The position numbers and the translations under genes were made by a program. Source: Sialis fuliginosa (Eukaryota > Arthropoda > Insecta > Megaloptera > Sialidae). Taken from it: a DNA stretch of 64,000 nucleotides. A model generated the notes under the pieces. The model was not told the origin of the DNA. It ran no database searches and saw only the letters and a list, made by a program, of their open reading frames with translations. Below, in pieces: positions 40,401-49,514 of this stretch; position 1 is the first letter of the stretch; each line of letters starts with the position of its first letter. The stretch covers positions 9,610,001-9,674,000 of the forward strand of contig OY540820.1 in the NCBI GenBank assembly GCA_961205875.1, read 5' to 3'.

Positions 40401-43400
40401 GAATTTTGTACATTGCAAACTAAAATTTAGGGTTTAAGTTTTTAACTAACATTTACTTACATTCTAATTATATTCATTCTATTTTTACCTAACATTGGTT
40501 TCTTACAATTAGCTATTCCCATAGACTTATAGAATGGACTGAGCATTAGCATCACTAAATTGACCACTCTCATGAAAGAGACAAAGCGTCTATTCGGCCA
40601 ATACCTGTCTCTTTTCTGTAGGTCAGTATTTACTTCACAGTTGCATAGGGAATACTCAGTCCATTCTATAAGTCTATGGTTATTCCTTATAGATAATGTT
40701 TTTTTTCAAATTTGACTTACATATATCTATATCAATATAACTATTCAGTGGCGTAGATAGGGGGGGTGATTGAGATGATCAATCACCCCCCATGAGTTTA
40801 GTTAAAGATTTTTTTTTAAACTTCCTAGGTATGAATAAAATTGTAGAAGGAAATGGGAAAAATTTTGTAAATTAAGAGTAAAAAAAAAGGTCTTCAGTGA
40901 TTTTAATATTTTGGATTACCTTTTTTTTAGTAATTAAAAGTAAACTAAGATAAAAAAGGTCATTCAATTTTAAATTACTAAATTACGTAAAAAGCTATCT
41001 ATGCCACTGTAACTATTGTAAATCTTGATTTAAAAATAACTGAAATATTTGAAAAAGAATATTATTTAGGTTTTAAATAATAATCAAATATTTTATTGGC
41101 TCAAAATTTCAAATTTTTACACATAAAAATACAAATTTTTCAGTTATTATTATTATTATAGTAATGAATTCTGGCCTTGTAGATAGCATAAAATCAAAAA
41201 CAAAAATAGATTTCATAGTTTTGCAGTTTTTAGATATAAAAATAACATTTACGCCCGCTATTTGATCTACATATATCAAAACATAACCAAAAGTTATCTA
41301 TGAGTTTTGGTCTGTATAAAACAGAGCTATTCATTGCTCTGAAAGTATCTCGTGGAGAGATTTTGTTTAGGTTTTGGTTAAAACCAAATTCTCTATAATA
41401 CTGGGCATTATGTCCAGTATTATCAAGTTTAACTAAATGCTCCTTTAACTATAATGTCACATTATTAACAGAACCAAGCATAATATATTTAATCAAATGG
41501 GTTTTTAATTTTCTACATTATGTTTTTATAACGCATATTATGTACATTTTTCATTGAGAGCCTTAATATTGATATAAATCACGTTTGTAATATACAAAAT
41601 TTAGGTTAAAAGAGCATTTAGCGCTAAAGGAGCTTTAAATTGGTTGATAATACCGGGTATTAGACTTTTTATTATTTTTAAATACATAAATACTTTTATA
41701 ATATTATTAGTTCCAGAATTCGTTACATTATTATCCCTACTTTTTTCTGTTTATATGTTTTTAATGTTTTCTTTTGTTTATTCTTTACACCTCAATCTCC
41801 TACCGTTTTCCGCATTAACATAAATTCCACCTCCTAACTCAGAAAAACACCACGAAGCAATTGATGAACATACAGACGCATCTTATGATTACGAAATTGA
41901 CCCCGAAGCAGAACACGGTCGTGAAACAACAACTAAAAAACCTGAACCAACAACAACAACATCAACTACAACTGTGAAGGTACCCGAAGAACATACAACT
42001 ATATTTTCTGGAATTGTACATGAAGATGCTGTTACTAATATACCTGAAGTTGTAGAGAAGTCTACCGACCAACAGATAATCGTGACAGCTCCTCCAAGAA
42101 GCGATCGTTGCCGCGCAGATGATAAAGTGAGATGCGCTGGTGATGGACATATATATATTTGCGAGGATCAGAAATGTGACGGAGTTGAAGATTGCCCTGA
42201 TGGTGATGATGAACTTGATTGTCCAGCAGAACCTGGTACATACTGATAATTGTGTCCACAATATTTGAATTCAATTATTCGTATTGTGGATCGTTGCTTA
42301 ATAAGAGTATGGAATTGGACTAGCAAATTTTACAAATAAATATTCAAAGATTAACCTTGGGTTGCATAAAGCAAAATTAATCATAATTAGTTAATCAGTT
42401 GTTTGAAAACCATTATTACAATCATTGTTATGATATATTTTATAGGGTAAAGAAGTATTATATTTAGTAAATTGTACATTAAAAAATTGAGATTAAGTTT
42501 AGAATTAACTTTAATCATGATTTGAAAACAACTGATTAACTAATTGTGGTTAATTTTGCTTTATGCAAGGCATTTTGAAGCTGTAAGAGATTTTGTCTAC
42601 AATTTTTTGCTCCATACATATTGATAATGTACAGGGGTGTACCGTAACTGGAATTTTCGATTCCGGTCGGATCGGAATTCCGGTACACCCCTAATAATGT
42701 ACAATACATAATAAATGCATTTTTTGGTTGAATTTAGAATCCAATAACTCTATAGAGGAAATGATTTTTTCAAGTTACAATATAAAATTGGGAAGGAGAT
42801 ATTTTAAACTTTAAAATGTATTTTTTCTATCTGTGTACAATTATTTTTACTTTTTTGCCCACGTTTTTCAGGCAATAATTTGATTGATTAAGTTTTTTGT
42901 AATTTTGGCTAGCGTTTGTTATTTTAAATAAATCAAAGTATTTCTAGAAGAAAGTCCGTTTAGAAATCAAAGTTCTGTAATTAGAGTAATATGGTCGTAC
43001 ATAGATCGAAAAAGGATTTAAAGTTTAAAATCCGTACTTTCGAAAATTTGAATTTGACTAGACTATTCTATATATTAGACTTTTCCTTAGACTATTCCTA
43101 GTCAAAGGAAAAATATAGAATTCTGAAAGTACACGCTTTTAAATCGCATTAATATATTCTGTTTATTTTTTACCCCAAGTTTACAAAAAATTACATTTTT
43201 TTTATAATCCCATAAAATTAAATCAAAATTTCTTTTAATCTTTAAAATGTTTTTTTTGATTTATGTAACGATTTTTATCATAATTACTAAAGATTGGAAA
43301 AATAGTTGTTTTCAATGAAATAGTTACTAGTTGAATTTTTTTTCCGAAAATAGTTGGTAAATAGTTTTTTACGAGTTAATAATAATTAGTGCAAACGAAG

Positions 43401-44862
43401 CAGTAAAAAGTGCCTTAAATAGTTTAAAAATAGTTGGAAAGGTTGCAAATAGTTGATTTCAAATTGTGTTCAATTTAACCAATTTTCTGAAAACGGTGGA
43501 GATATGTAATAAAAATTACAATAAATGCATTTTTCGCAATAGTTGAAAAACTATTTTTCCAATCTCTAATAATTACATAGAGAGCTTTGAATATTGTTCT
43601 TTGATAAGAATCTAAATTAAAAAAAACAATTGCATACTCTTAAATAAAATGGTGATGGAGGTCTTGAATAATAAGATGTTGTATTTGTTACTAACAATTT
43701 TGGAACTCTTGTATGTTTTGTGTCTGCCCAAATGTCCCTAGGTTTTTATTTATATATTTTTGTTTGTAGTTTATTTTAATTTAAATGTGTGTATAATCTG
43801 TTGTATATGATACAATTTATATATTTTTGAAATGCACTTCTATTCCAACTTTACCTACTTATAAAAATACGATTTTTTTAGTGTGAATGATTAATGACAT
43901 TTAACAGATAATAGGTTAGGAATATGTACATTAAAATAATTAATATAAATTACAATGTTCAGATTACATTATTTATAAAAAAATGAGTTGAAATATATTC
44001 GTATTTTTGAGAGCAAAAAAGAATATTATCGTGACCTAACATAACTTTACAATTTTTTATTTTAAAATTTTCTTAATTTATTTGACACTGTTTGATTTTA
44101 TATACAGGGTGGGGCATTTAAAGTGTTACAAATATTTATCTTAGAACCATCGCATGTTTGAAAAAAATGTTTGGTTGTGAGGGAGTAATCGAATAGTAAT
44201 ATTTATTTGTTATTTTGGCGAGGCCTTCATGGATTACATCATTAAAAAAAAATCTAAAATAATTCTCCAAGTTTTATTAGACTTTTTCTCTAAAGTTAAT
44301 GATTTCCGAGTAAAAAATTCTTGAATGTTCAAAATGTTTTTTCACGTAGAATAAGATTACTAAATAAAAACTATAGGTTTCTATTTACAAAAATGACGTT
44401 GACCTTAAAATATCCTTGAAGGCCACGCTAAAATAACAAATAAATATTACAATTCGATTACCCCCTCACAACCCAACATTTTTTGGTTGAAACATTTTTT
44501 TCAAATATGCAATGATTCTGACAAATAAATATCTGTAACACTTTAAATGCCCCACTCTGTATAAATTCACTTATGACCCTTCCTTATATACCTACATATA
44601 AAATATTACAAATATTCCTGTTGAAACTTATATTATTCATTCGAAATAAAATTGTAAAAACTAGTGTGTCAGAAACGAACTTATGTAATCTAAACATTGT
44701 TTGTAAATAATAATTCGTGATTCAATATGTTATTGTTTTTTTATGGTGTAGAATGCGCCGAAGGAGAATTCATGTGCGACATCAGCCGCTGTATCCCGAT
44801 TTCCAAGAAATGCGATCAAGTCAAAGACTGTGCCGATGAAACTGACGAGACTGATTGCTCAG
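34151..44862 (+). CDS. trol: Perlecan N-terminal region (8 exons, partial at both ends)
   Basis: Exons 34151..34426, 34748..34875, 35998..36098, 36346..36511, 37174..37340, 37934..38065, 41843..42235 and 44752..44862 join in frame to 491 codons plus one base, with GT-AG junctions throughout. The order is N-terminal segment, Ser-Gly/acidic stretch (about residues 137-156), SEA domain (about 166-279) and LDLa repeats at 285-319, 413-450 and 456-490. SEA followed by LDLa repeats is the start of perlecan, the secreted basement-membrane heparan sulphate proteoglycan; the rest of that family continues with more LDLa, Ig, laminin-type and LG domains. These later parts and the signal peptide are not in the exons found, so the gene is partial. 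Introns hold many small transposons. An uncharacterised SEA-LDLa protein is the alternative, but the Ser-Gly stretch before SEA fits perlecan best. Confidence 0.92.
34427..34747 (+). other. perlecan intron A-B
   Basis: AT-rich intron of 321 bases with a normal donor and a T-rich acceptor. I see no repeat or other element in it. Confidence 0.8.
34748..34875 (+). CDS. trol: perlecan exon B: acidic linker
   Basis: Exon of 128 bases (42 codons plus two bases) after a T-rich acceptor TTTTTTTTAG and before donor GTGTGT. It encodes an acidic, low-complexity linker rich in Glu, Asp, Leu and Lys with no Cys and no recognisable fold. Its final AG is completed by the first base of the next exon to give Arg. 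It sits between the furin-like segment and the Ser-Gly stretch, and reading continuity across both junctions is the main support. Confidence 0.82.
35303..35574. repeat. Hairpin-forming MITE-like element in intron B-C
   Basis: The left arm GAGCTTTCGAATCACAGATT and the right arm AATCTGTGATTCGAAAGCTC are inverted copies, and matching continues inward (TTAAATTAAAAATTCAGAAA against TTTCTGAATTTTTAATTTAA). The unit is about 270 bases with a short loop. It is a foldback, non-autonomous element. The target duplication was not resolved, so the family is unknown. Confidence 0.75.
35620..35897. repeat. Second inverted-repeat element in intron B-C
   Basis: Ends TTTGACACACTTC and CAGTGTGTCAAA are inverted, with internal matches around TTGGGGTTTTGTGTACCCC and GGGGTTGATTGTACCCC. 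Outside it, GTCTACACAATTAA and the related left flank of the previous hairpin suggest nested insertion. Boundaries are approximate. Confidence 0.5.
35998..36098 (+). CDS. trol: perlecan exon C: Ser-Gly/acidic glycosaminoglycan attachment stretch
   Basis: Exon of 101 bases bounded by TTTTTTAG and GTGAGT. The product reads VDSDDEDFAGSGEVEGSAG and then runs into EPFRA, the start of the SEA domain. S146-G147 lies within a cluster of Asp/Glu, which is the usual context for xylosylation and heparan sulphate addition. Vertebrate perlecan has its attachment sites in the same place, just before SEA. That the serines are used is inference from motif and position. Confidence 0.88.
36346..36511 (+). CDS. 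trol: perlecan exon D: SEA domain, first half
   Basis: Exon of 166 bases between TCTGTTTTTAG and GTAAGA. It encodes the first strand and helices of the SEA domain: YFYRITLTIEEPYDEHYAD, then NSPKFHAIADKLQRGVENLY and a strand ending in VINIAK. The pattern of a hydrophobic first strand, a gap with an acidic stretch, and an amphipathic helix ending in the leucine/tyrosine before a turn matches SEA domains of perlecan and enteropeptidase type. The last Lys codon is completed by exon E. Confidence 0.9.
36606..36983. mobile_element. MITE copy 2 in intron D-E, long terminal inverted repeats
   Basis: The left end (from 36643: AACGTGGGGACAATTAGAAA) and the right end (TTTCTAATTGTCCCCATGTT, ending 36980) are inverted, and pairing extends about 90 bases inward. 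The sequence is closely related to 10056..10372, which confirms a dispersed family. It lacks coding capacity. The flank ATACAGTGTATTCCAAG is shared with the other copy and may be the true end. Confidence 0.8.
36983..37114 (+). repeat. Direct repeat, copy upstream of perlecan exon E
   Basis: Begins TAAACTAAAGAACATGGAGT and ends with AAGTCCATATATTTAAATCC. It is nearly identical to 37585..37736 downstream of the exon. Confidence 0.85.
37174..37340 (+). CDS. trol: perlecan exon E: SEA domain, second half
   Basis: Exon of 167 bases between TGATATGTTTCAG and GTAAGT. It encodes MFKCKVILDLGLQYGKQEEV, the long central strand and turn, then ENRFRSQVHNYRKIGDIPVF and the closing strand SIKFRVFE. Length and layout complete the SEA fold begun in the previous exon. 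The cleavage-type GSVVV motif of mucin SEA domains is not seen, as expected for perlecan. The exon is flanked by direct repeats at 36983..37114 and 37585..37736. Confidence 0.9.
37585..37736 (+). repeat. Direct repeat, copy downstream of perlecan exon E
   Basis: Matches 36983..37114 in the same orientation, with a roughly 20-base insertion near GGGCCCAATG. It lies in intron E-F. Together the two copies bracket the second half of the SEA domain. Confidence 0.85.
37934..38065 (+). CDS. trol: perlecan exon F: LDL-receptor class A repeat 1
   Basis: Exon of 132 bases with a phase-1 intron on each side, so the domain is a self-contained module. Six Cys are present (residues 285, 292, 297, 304, 310, 319) in standard LDLa spacing. 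The calcium-binding acidic run is D311-D312-E313-T314-D315-E316 after CNGVAEC. LDLa repeats are small calcium-dependent folds with three disulphides. In perlecan they follow the SEA domain directly, as here. Confidence 0.93.
38233..38902. repeat. Compound repeat in intron F-G: one direct and one inverted copy of a 140-base unit
   Basis: The unit from 38244 (TATGTTTTAGCTTTGGATCA) is repeated directly from 38401 and in inverted form at about 38768..38902 (ending in CATTGGCCAATGGAACC). The outer ends GGTCCCATTGGCC and GGCCAATGGAACC are inverted, so the whole may be one foldback element with an internal duplication. A short CCTAACCTAACCTA run joins the two direct units. Confidence 0.8.
39483..39590. 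mobile_element. 108-base palindromic mini-element in intron F-G
   Basis: The ends ACACAGGCCGACA and TGTCGGCCTGTGT are perfect inverted repeats. Inner arms TTGTCTCTACTTGAATA and TATTTAAGTAGAGACAA also pair. It is very short and non-coding. A target duplication is not clear, so the superfamily is unassigned. Confidence 0.75.
40520..40678. mobile_element. Mini DNA transposon with CATAGAC ends and 8-bp target duplication
   Basis: The left end CATAGACTTATAGAATGGAC and the right end GTCCATTCTATAAGTCTATG are perfect inverted repeats. The element is flanked by GCTATTCC (40512..40519) and GTTATTCC (40679..40686), an 8-bp duplication with one mismatch. Eight bases fits hAT- or P-type transposases. The related larger element is at 15527..16292. 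Confidence 0.88.
40746..41009. mobile_element. hAT-type MITE in intron F-G with 8-bp duplication
   Basis: The ends CAGTGGCGTAGATAG and CTATCTATGCCACTG are inverted with one mismatch. TAACTATT flanks both sides (40738..40745 and 41010..41017). CAGTGGCG ends with an 8-bp target duplication are typical of hAT elements. The interior is AT-rich apart from a GGGGGGTGATTGA palindrome next to the left end. Confidence 0.87.
41398..41670. repeat. Imperfect inverted repeat near the 3' end of intron F-G
   Basis: Left CTGGGCATTATGTCCAGTAT and AAATGCTCC are mirrored by GAGCATTTAGCGCTAAAGGAG and AATACCGGGTATTAG. The pairing is interrupted, so this is a decayed foldback element with approximate limits. Confidence 0.45.
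41843..42235 (+). CDS. trol: perlecan exon G: Thr-rich linker plus LDLa repeat 2
   Basis: Exon of 393 bases, acceptor CTAACTCAG and donor GTACAT, phase 1 on both sides. Residues 325-412 form an acidic linker with a short Thr-rich run (TTTTSTTT at 360-367), a likely O-glycosylated spacer. Residues 413-450 form an LDLa repeat with six Cys at 413, 421, 430, 435, 441 and 450 and the calcium site DGVEDCPDGDDE. Linker and repeat share one exon, unlike the single-module exons F and H. An antisense open frame over this exon is a shadow. Confidence 0.92.
42362..42568. repeat. Foldback element immediately after perlecan exon G
   Basis: Inverted arms of about 45 bases: TTGCATAAAGCAAAATTAAT at the left and ATTTTGCTTTATGCAA at the right, with AGTTAATCAGTTGTTT paired with AAACAACTGATTAACT inside. 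Non-coding. It begins about 125 bases after the donor of exon G. Confidence 0.75.
42632..42693. mobile_element. 62-base mini-element with 8-bp target duplication
   Basis: Ends CAGGGGTGTACCG and CGGTACACCCCTA are inverted except for the last base. ATAATGTA lies on both sides (42624..42631 and 42694..42701). The inner CGATTCCGGTCGGATCGGAATTCC is itself partly palindromic. This is an extremely short hAT-like unit. Confidence 0.82.
43288..43568. mobile_element. 281-base hAT-like MITE with perfect 8-bp duplication
   Basis: Left TAAAGATTGGAAAAATAGTT and right AACTATTTTTCCAATCTCTA are inverted with one mismatch. ATAATTAC flanks both ends (43280..43287, 43569..43576). The interior repeats the word AAATAGTT many times in both orientations. 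It lies in the intron between exons G and H. Confidence 0.9.
44101..44563. mobile_element. Foldback MITE with TATACAGGGTGGGGC ends (TA target type)
   Basis: The left end TATACAGGGTGGGGCATTTA matches the reverse complement of the right end with one mismatch, and arms of roughly 200 bases pair (for example GGTTGTGAGGGAGTAATCGA). Both ends start with TA, as in Tc1/mariner insertions. It ends 188 bases before perlecan exon H. Confidence 0.85.
44752..44862 (+). CDS. trol: perlecan exon H: LDL-receptor class A repeat 3
   Basis: Exon of 111 bases after ATGGTGTAG and before GTTAGT, phase 1 on both sides. It encodes one LDLa repeat: Cys at 456, 463, 468, 475, 481 and 490, with the acidic calcium ligands in DCADETDETDC. 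The frame is open at the donor and carries one base into the next exon, so the transcript must continue. No further LDLa-like exon was found up to 64000. Confidence 0.92.
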
Positions 44863-44885
44863 GTTAGTTTTAAAATGAATTGATT

Positions 44886-45240
44886 ATCCATACTAATATT
44901 ATAAATGCGAAAGTGTGTCTGTTTGTTACCCTTTCACGGCTAAACCGCTGAACCGATCTTGATGAAATTTGGCAGTGAGATAGTTTGCATCCCAAGGACG
45001 GACATAGGCTACTTTATATCTCGAAAATACAACCCCTAATGAATTGCAAGGGGGTGGAAAATAATTTTTTTTTTAGTAATTAATATTTTACCCCCCGTTA
45101 CATATGAAGTGTTGTAAGTGGTTTTATTCGATCAGGCGGGAAAAATACTACGGTGACGGGGGGATCAGGGGAAAAACAACCCTCTATCTCGCATAGGAGC
45201 CGAGATATTTACGATTTTGTATAATAATAATTTTTTAATA
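44886..45240 (+). repeat. Helitron-like repeat 5' region, just after perlecan exon H
   Basis: Starts CCATACTAATATTATAAATG and contains TTTCACGGCTAAACCGCTGA, a string shared with 52161..52450. Such starts are widespread in insect non-autonomous Helitron-like elements. It starts 24 bases after the exon H donor region, and no matching 3' end is seen nearby. Confidence 0.5.
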
Positions 45241-46423
45241 AAAAGTATAAATTAAAAATGTAAATTGTGGAGGGGGAGTATATGATATTTGAAGTAGGAT
45301 TAGGGGGAGGGTCACAAGATTGTGACAAAGAAAGAAGCAGGGTTCGAAAACATCATAAAATTGCGTGGCTTATAGTTATTACCTATTTATGGATATTAAA
45401 TAAATATTTTATTATATGAAAATATTTTAAAGATATGTCAAAATATATACAGTTATACCCGGTTTTTCATCAATTTACGTACATTGTTTAATTACTTTTA
45501 ATCCGCAAAGTTATAGCGCTTGCTTCGGAGTTACGTCTCTCTAGCGGCATGAATCTAGTGCCTGATCGGTTTCTAATTTATAAAATAACATTGCTTCGAC
45601 TAACGGACATATATTCGTGTTATTGCTTTATAAGACCAATCAAAAATACAATTTAAAATAATTTTTATTAAAGAAAATTCATTAAGCGGGTTTGAACACA
45701 TATTATGTGAATTAATTTACTTGAAAAATAATCAAAATATATTATTAAACGTTGGTTACATAAGTTATTATTTGAATCCTTTATAAATTCATTATGTCGT
45801 TGGTAGGTCACTTTTCAAGGTCATACAGTTAAATTGTTTTATGGAAATTGTTTTTCTGATTTTGTTTTGTACATGGCGCAACAGTGTCTCCCAAAAGTTA
45901 CGAATAAGTTTAATTCAGTTTATAAATGTTATCATTGTGACTTCGAGTTATACATTTATTGATAGATTTATTTTATTAAATAATATTAATAATGCTATTC
46001 AATTCGTTATATTCGTCCGTAGAGGGGAACAAACGAAGTACTCTATAATCTACTTGTTGCTAAAATTGTTTGATAAAATTTTAAATATGTAATTATTTGC
46101 TTACAAGCTTCTTCCTCCAATCCCCCCATTGAAAAATTATGTGGTAGCCACCGATGTTATATATCATAACAGTACACGTGAAAAGATAATATAATTATTC
46201 GAAAAAATAATTGTTTGTAATTTTCACTATTTTACTTGATTTTACCTCATTATAGTACCTAATTGTAAAATTTCATAATTATTACCTTATCCATACTTCT
46301 AAATTGCATTGCATATCAATTCTTTTAATGTATTTAAAATAAATGTATTTTTATTTTGGAGTAGCTACTTATTAATTAAAAAAGATAGGCTTTAAATATA
46401 TTAAAATTCAAGATATATTAAGA
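45241..46423. other. Intronic, non-coding stretch
   Basis: AT-rich and presumably within the perlecan transcript. The 83-codon frame at 45841 shows no recognisable domain and is not supported as an exon. Confidence 0.5.
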
Positions 46424-46912
46424 CAAGGTAGTCTCATCAGCTCCTTGACCAATCAGCGTTGGCGCAGGAATTGACGTCACCACGAAGATGTATTCAAATG
46501 TTATAAATTTATAATAGAATATCAATCCTTTCTTTATTCTTGTCTTCGTAATTCTTGTTGTTTTAACAACACATACAATCAAAGAAGTGCAAATTCGGCA
46601 TTGTAAAATCATAAAAATGCTGTCAGAGACAATTTGGTCTATTCAGGAAGTGTCACTTTTATTATTCTTAAGTTGGCAATACGTTCTGTGATTCTGATAG
46701 CTTTTTATGATTTTGCAATATCGAATTTGTACTTCTTTGATTGTATGTGTTGTTAAAATATTAAAAAATACGAAAACAAGAATAAATAAAGGAATTTTTT
46801 GTAATTGATATTCTATTATATTGTACATTGTATAACATTTCAAAATGTCTTCGTGGTGACATCAATTCCCACTCCAACGTTGATTAGTCAAGGAGCTGAT
46901 GAAACTACCTTG
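46424..46912. mobile_element. Foldback MITE with CAAGGTAG ends, full copy
   Basis: CAAGGTAGTCTCATCAGCTCC and the reverse complement of GGAGCTGATGAAACTACCTTG differ at one position. Arms of about 200 bases pair, including AATCAAAGAAGTGCAAATTC with GAATTTGTACTTCTTTGATT. A partial relative lies at 56322..56605. Frames of 60-95 codons on both strands come from the palindrome. Confidence 0.88.
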
Positions 46913-47189
46913 TTTTTATATACCTTGACTGAAATTCAAGAATCCAATAGAGGTTCAGACGAGACAAAAATAGTTTTTCATAAGTCTCGACTCTCACTTT
47001 CTATCATATATGTAGGTAACCATTCTTTTAATTTGATAAATATGATAAATATTATTGATTCATCAGTGAACCTTGAATCTCGTCAAAATTGAAGCTGGTC
47101 TTATCAATATTTATAGAGGACCACTGGTTATCGTGATATGATTTAATCAGTACAAAACCCGATTGTTGTACACTGTATCTCTTACAAAT

Positions 47190-47290
47190 ACATAGAGAAT
47201 GCGCGGACCCGCTCACCGGGGGGTCCGCTGATCAAAGGGGGCGTAGCACCGGCTGCAAATCACGTCGGGGCGCTGCGGTACCTCTACACA
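47190..47290. other. GC-rich island with GGACCC/GGGTCC hairpin
   Basis: About 100 bases of sharply higher G+C inside AT-rich DNA: GCGCGGACCCGCTCACCGGG, then GGGGGCGTAGCACCGGCTG and CGTCGGGGCGCTGCGG. GCGGACCC and GGGTCCGC can pair. No frame or RNA family is recognised; it resembles the end of an unclassified transposon. Confidence 0.4.
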
Positions 47291-47473
47291 CTCACGTACA
47301 TAACATAGATGCTACTGTTTGTCGGTTTTGCAGATATTGTGTTTGTTGGCCAGCTCTAGTCTTCTGTTCAACGAGAACTAATGCCTGGTATTGTAGAGAG
47401 TTTAATTTAGATACATAGCACATTGAGATAGGAATATATTTTGCAAGTTTTACATTAAAATGACTGTTGTACA

Positions 47474-48032
47474 TACTCTACCCTGAAAAAAATGTCGTTT
47501 TTTGGACTTTTTGCTAATATTTTTAACTGGTTTATTCAGTTCGTCTTAGTAAGTTTTCGCTATGAATGGCCCAATTTATTCAAAATGACTATTTGAGCTC
47601 GTTTTTCTTTCGAAATTTTCTGTGCTTTCCCCATTTTTGTGTTTTCTGTAAAAAAATATTTTTTGGGAATCACACAATATTGAGGTTGGGTCATTTGAAA
47701 TGTGAAAACACTGAAATTGTCGGTGCAGAAAATCGAAACACAAAGTATAATAATAACATGACAATAGGTATTGTAAATATAGAATATACTCACTAATTTT
47801 AGTGAAAAAGAAATTGTCACTATGGCAAAGCTGATACAATTTGAATTGACACTTTGAAATACATTTGAGCGCCGGGTAACTTACCGACCGTCCAGTTATC
47901 GGGTGAGGAACATATTTTATTACCGGTAAATACAAACACGTTGAATATAGCGGGCAAAAACCGAGAAATATTCGCAAAAGTCTAAAAAAGGAAAAATTTT
48001 CAGGTGGTCTCAAACTTTTGTAGGGTAGTGTA
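47474..48032 (-). mobile_element. Internally deleted Tc1-like transposon
   Basis: TACTCTACCCTGAAAAAAAT at the left and the reverse complement of the right end (TACACTACCCTACAAAAGTT) are similar terminal repeats, both beginning with TA. The reverse strand encodes a Tc1-type N-terminus from ATG at 47634. It lacks the rest of the transposase. Confidence 0.8.
47560..47634 (-). pseudogene. Tc1-like transposase, N-terminal remnant
   Basis: The reading MGKAQKISKEKRAQIVILNK followed by LGHS and a stop matches the start of the first helix-turn-helix of insect Tc1-family transposases. That domain binds the terminal repeats. A full transposase has about 340 residues with a DDE catalytic domain; only 24 residues remain, so this is a dead fragment. 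The longer antisense frames covering the area are read through the 5' untranslated part of the element. Confidence 0.75.
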
Positions 48033-49039
48033 TAGTATTTATGTATTACTTGGTGCATGCTAAGTACCTTGTATCAACGATCTAAAAGCAGTGATGACTG
48101 GTGTACACCAACATTTTCTAATGTGGAATCCGCAGAACTCCGAGGGAAAAATTCAGGGGTTCCGAATGTCTTCTTTAAAATTAGGGAGAGGGGGAGGGGG
48201 GGGGTGCTTAAAATATAAAATATGGCTAGGGATCCGCAAATTTTGGAATATCGTTTTTGTGAACTTATTTGCAATTGTTACACAATTTTTTTTACCTAAT
48301 AAAAACAAAAGTTGTGGCTAATTCCAAATCTAATTCATCAATATGGAGTGTTTTCTTAAACCTAATTACTTTTTTAAATTTATTAAATAAATGACAACCC
48401 TAATACTTTTAGTTTATCCCCCCTCTTTCTCGCGAACGTTGTTCAGTAAATATTTTCATATACTTCCAATATAGTTGAACACTATGTCATCAATGTTATA
48501 ACTTGTTAATAATCAGAGAAGATGGTAAAAGCAAAAGCAAAACGTATCTATTATATAAACTATAAAGTTTAGTCTGAAGATATAAATCCATATGTGTATT
48601 TTAGAAAGGCAATATCAAACGACTCTCGTTGAACAGACCGTAGCAGGAAAGGGATTATTAAGCCTGTACAGTAATAAGTTTTTAATGATGTTTTTTGTTA
48701 CAACCACGAATGTTCGTTATCTATGAATTGTTGGCGAGTTGTAAATTTTTAATCTTGTAACATCTTTATTGTCTGTCGCATAATCATCTCAAAAAAAGTT
48801 TTATATACATTACACACCCTGAGCATACTTTAAGGAAGGAAGTCGTAGTAAAAAAATAATAAAATCTTTTCTTTGTTGTCAGGTTTTTGAAGAAAATTTT
48901 ATTGATAGCCAATTCATAAAAAATCGTATAAAATGTTTAATATCTTGCCATATTTTTGTTAATATTACAATAAAAAAAAGATAAGTGATCTGACCAACAA
49001 CAATATTACGAGTTAAGACATTTTTTTTATAAAACAAAT
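48033..49039. other. Non-coding stretch
   Basis: Overlapping frames near 48074-48321 come from a G-rich tract (GGGAGAGGGGGAGGG) and are not genes. Nothing else recognised. Confidence 0.5.
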
Positions 49040-49514
49040 AAGGTAAAGGCGCCAGTTATGGCCGCTATAAGTGCAAGTTTTCGTTATTTTTTTTTATTAA
49101 TGGGCTTGTTTTTTTTGTAATTCTCATGAACTCATGTTACTATTAAAACAAGTAACTCTTTATTTAATCAATTTAACTACCAAAGTCCGCAAATATAGTT
49201 TGTTTTTTTAAATTATAAATGAGCACAAAATGTTAAGTATTACGACACAAGGATATAAAAGAAAGAATCGTCAAATTTGAAACAATGTAAAGCAGTTGCT
49301 ATAATAATATAATAATGAATTAATAAATTATACTAATAATTAGTTTAAATGTCCACCATTTTGAGACCTATTGACCGATTGTCATCAAATCACGCTGTAA
49401 AACAGTTAAATGTATATAGATTAATATTCAGAAATGGTAGTAATCAAATATTAACAAATATTTCTAATTCAGTACATTTAATTAAAAATTTGCCATTACT
49501 GGTGCCACTACCTT
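49040..49514 (+). mobile_element. GGTACTGG family, copy 6 (475 bases)
   Basis: Ends AAGGTAAAGGCGCCAGTTATG and TTACTGGTGCCACTACCTT. About 100 bases in the middle, including the AACCAGTAATGAGCACG segment, are deleted. The body otherwise matches the other copies. Confidence 0.88.

Noticed and set aside
41962-42274. Antisense frames of 99 and 70 codons
   Set aside because: They mirror perlecan exon G, which has six correctly spaced Cys and joins its neighbours in phase.
47576-48058. 160-codon antisense open frame
   Set aside because: It reads through the untranslated part and the wrong frame of a Tc1-like element whose true N-terminus is in another frame at 47634.
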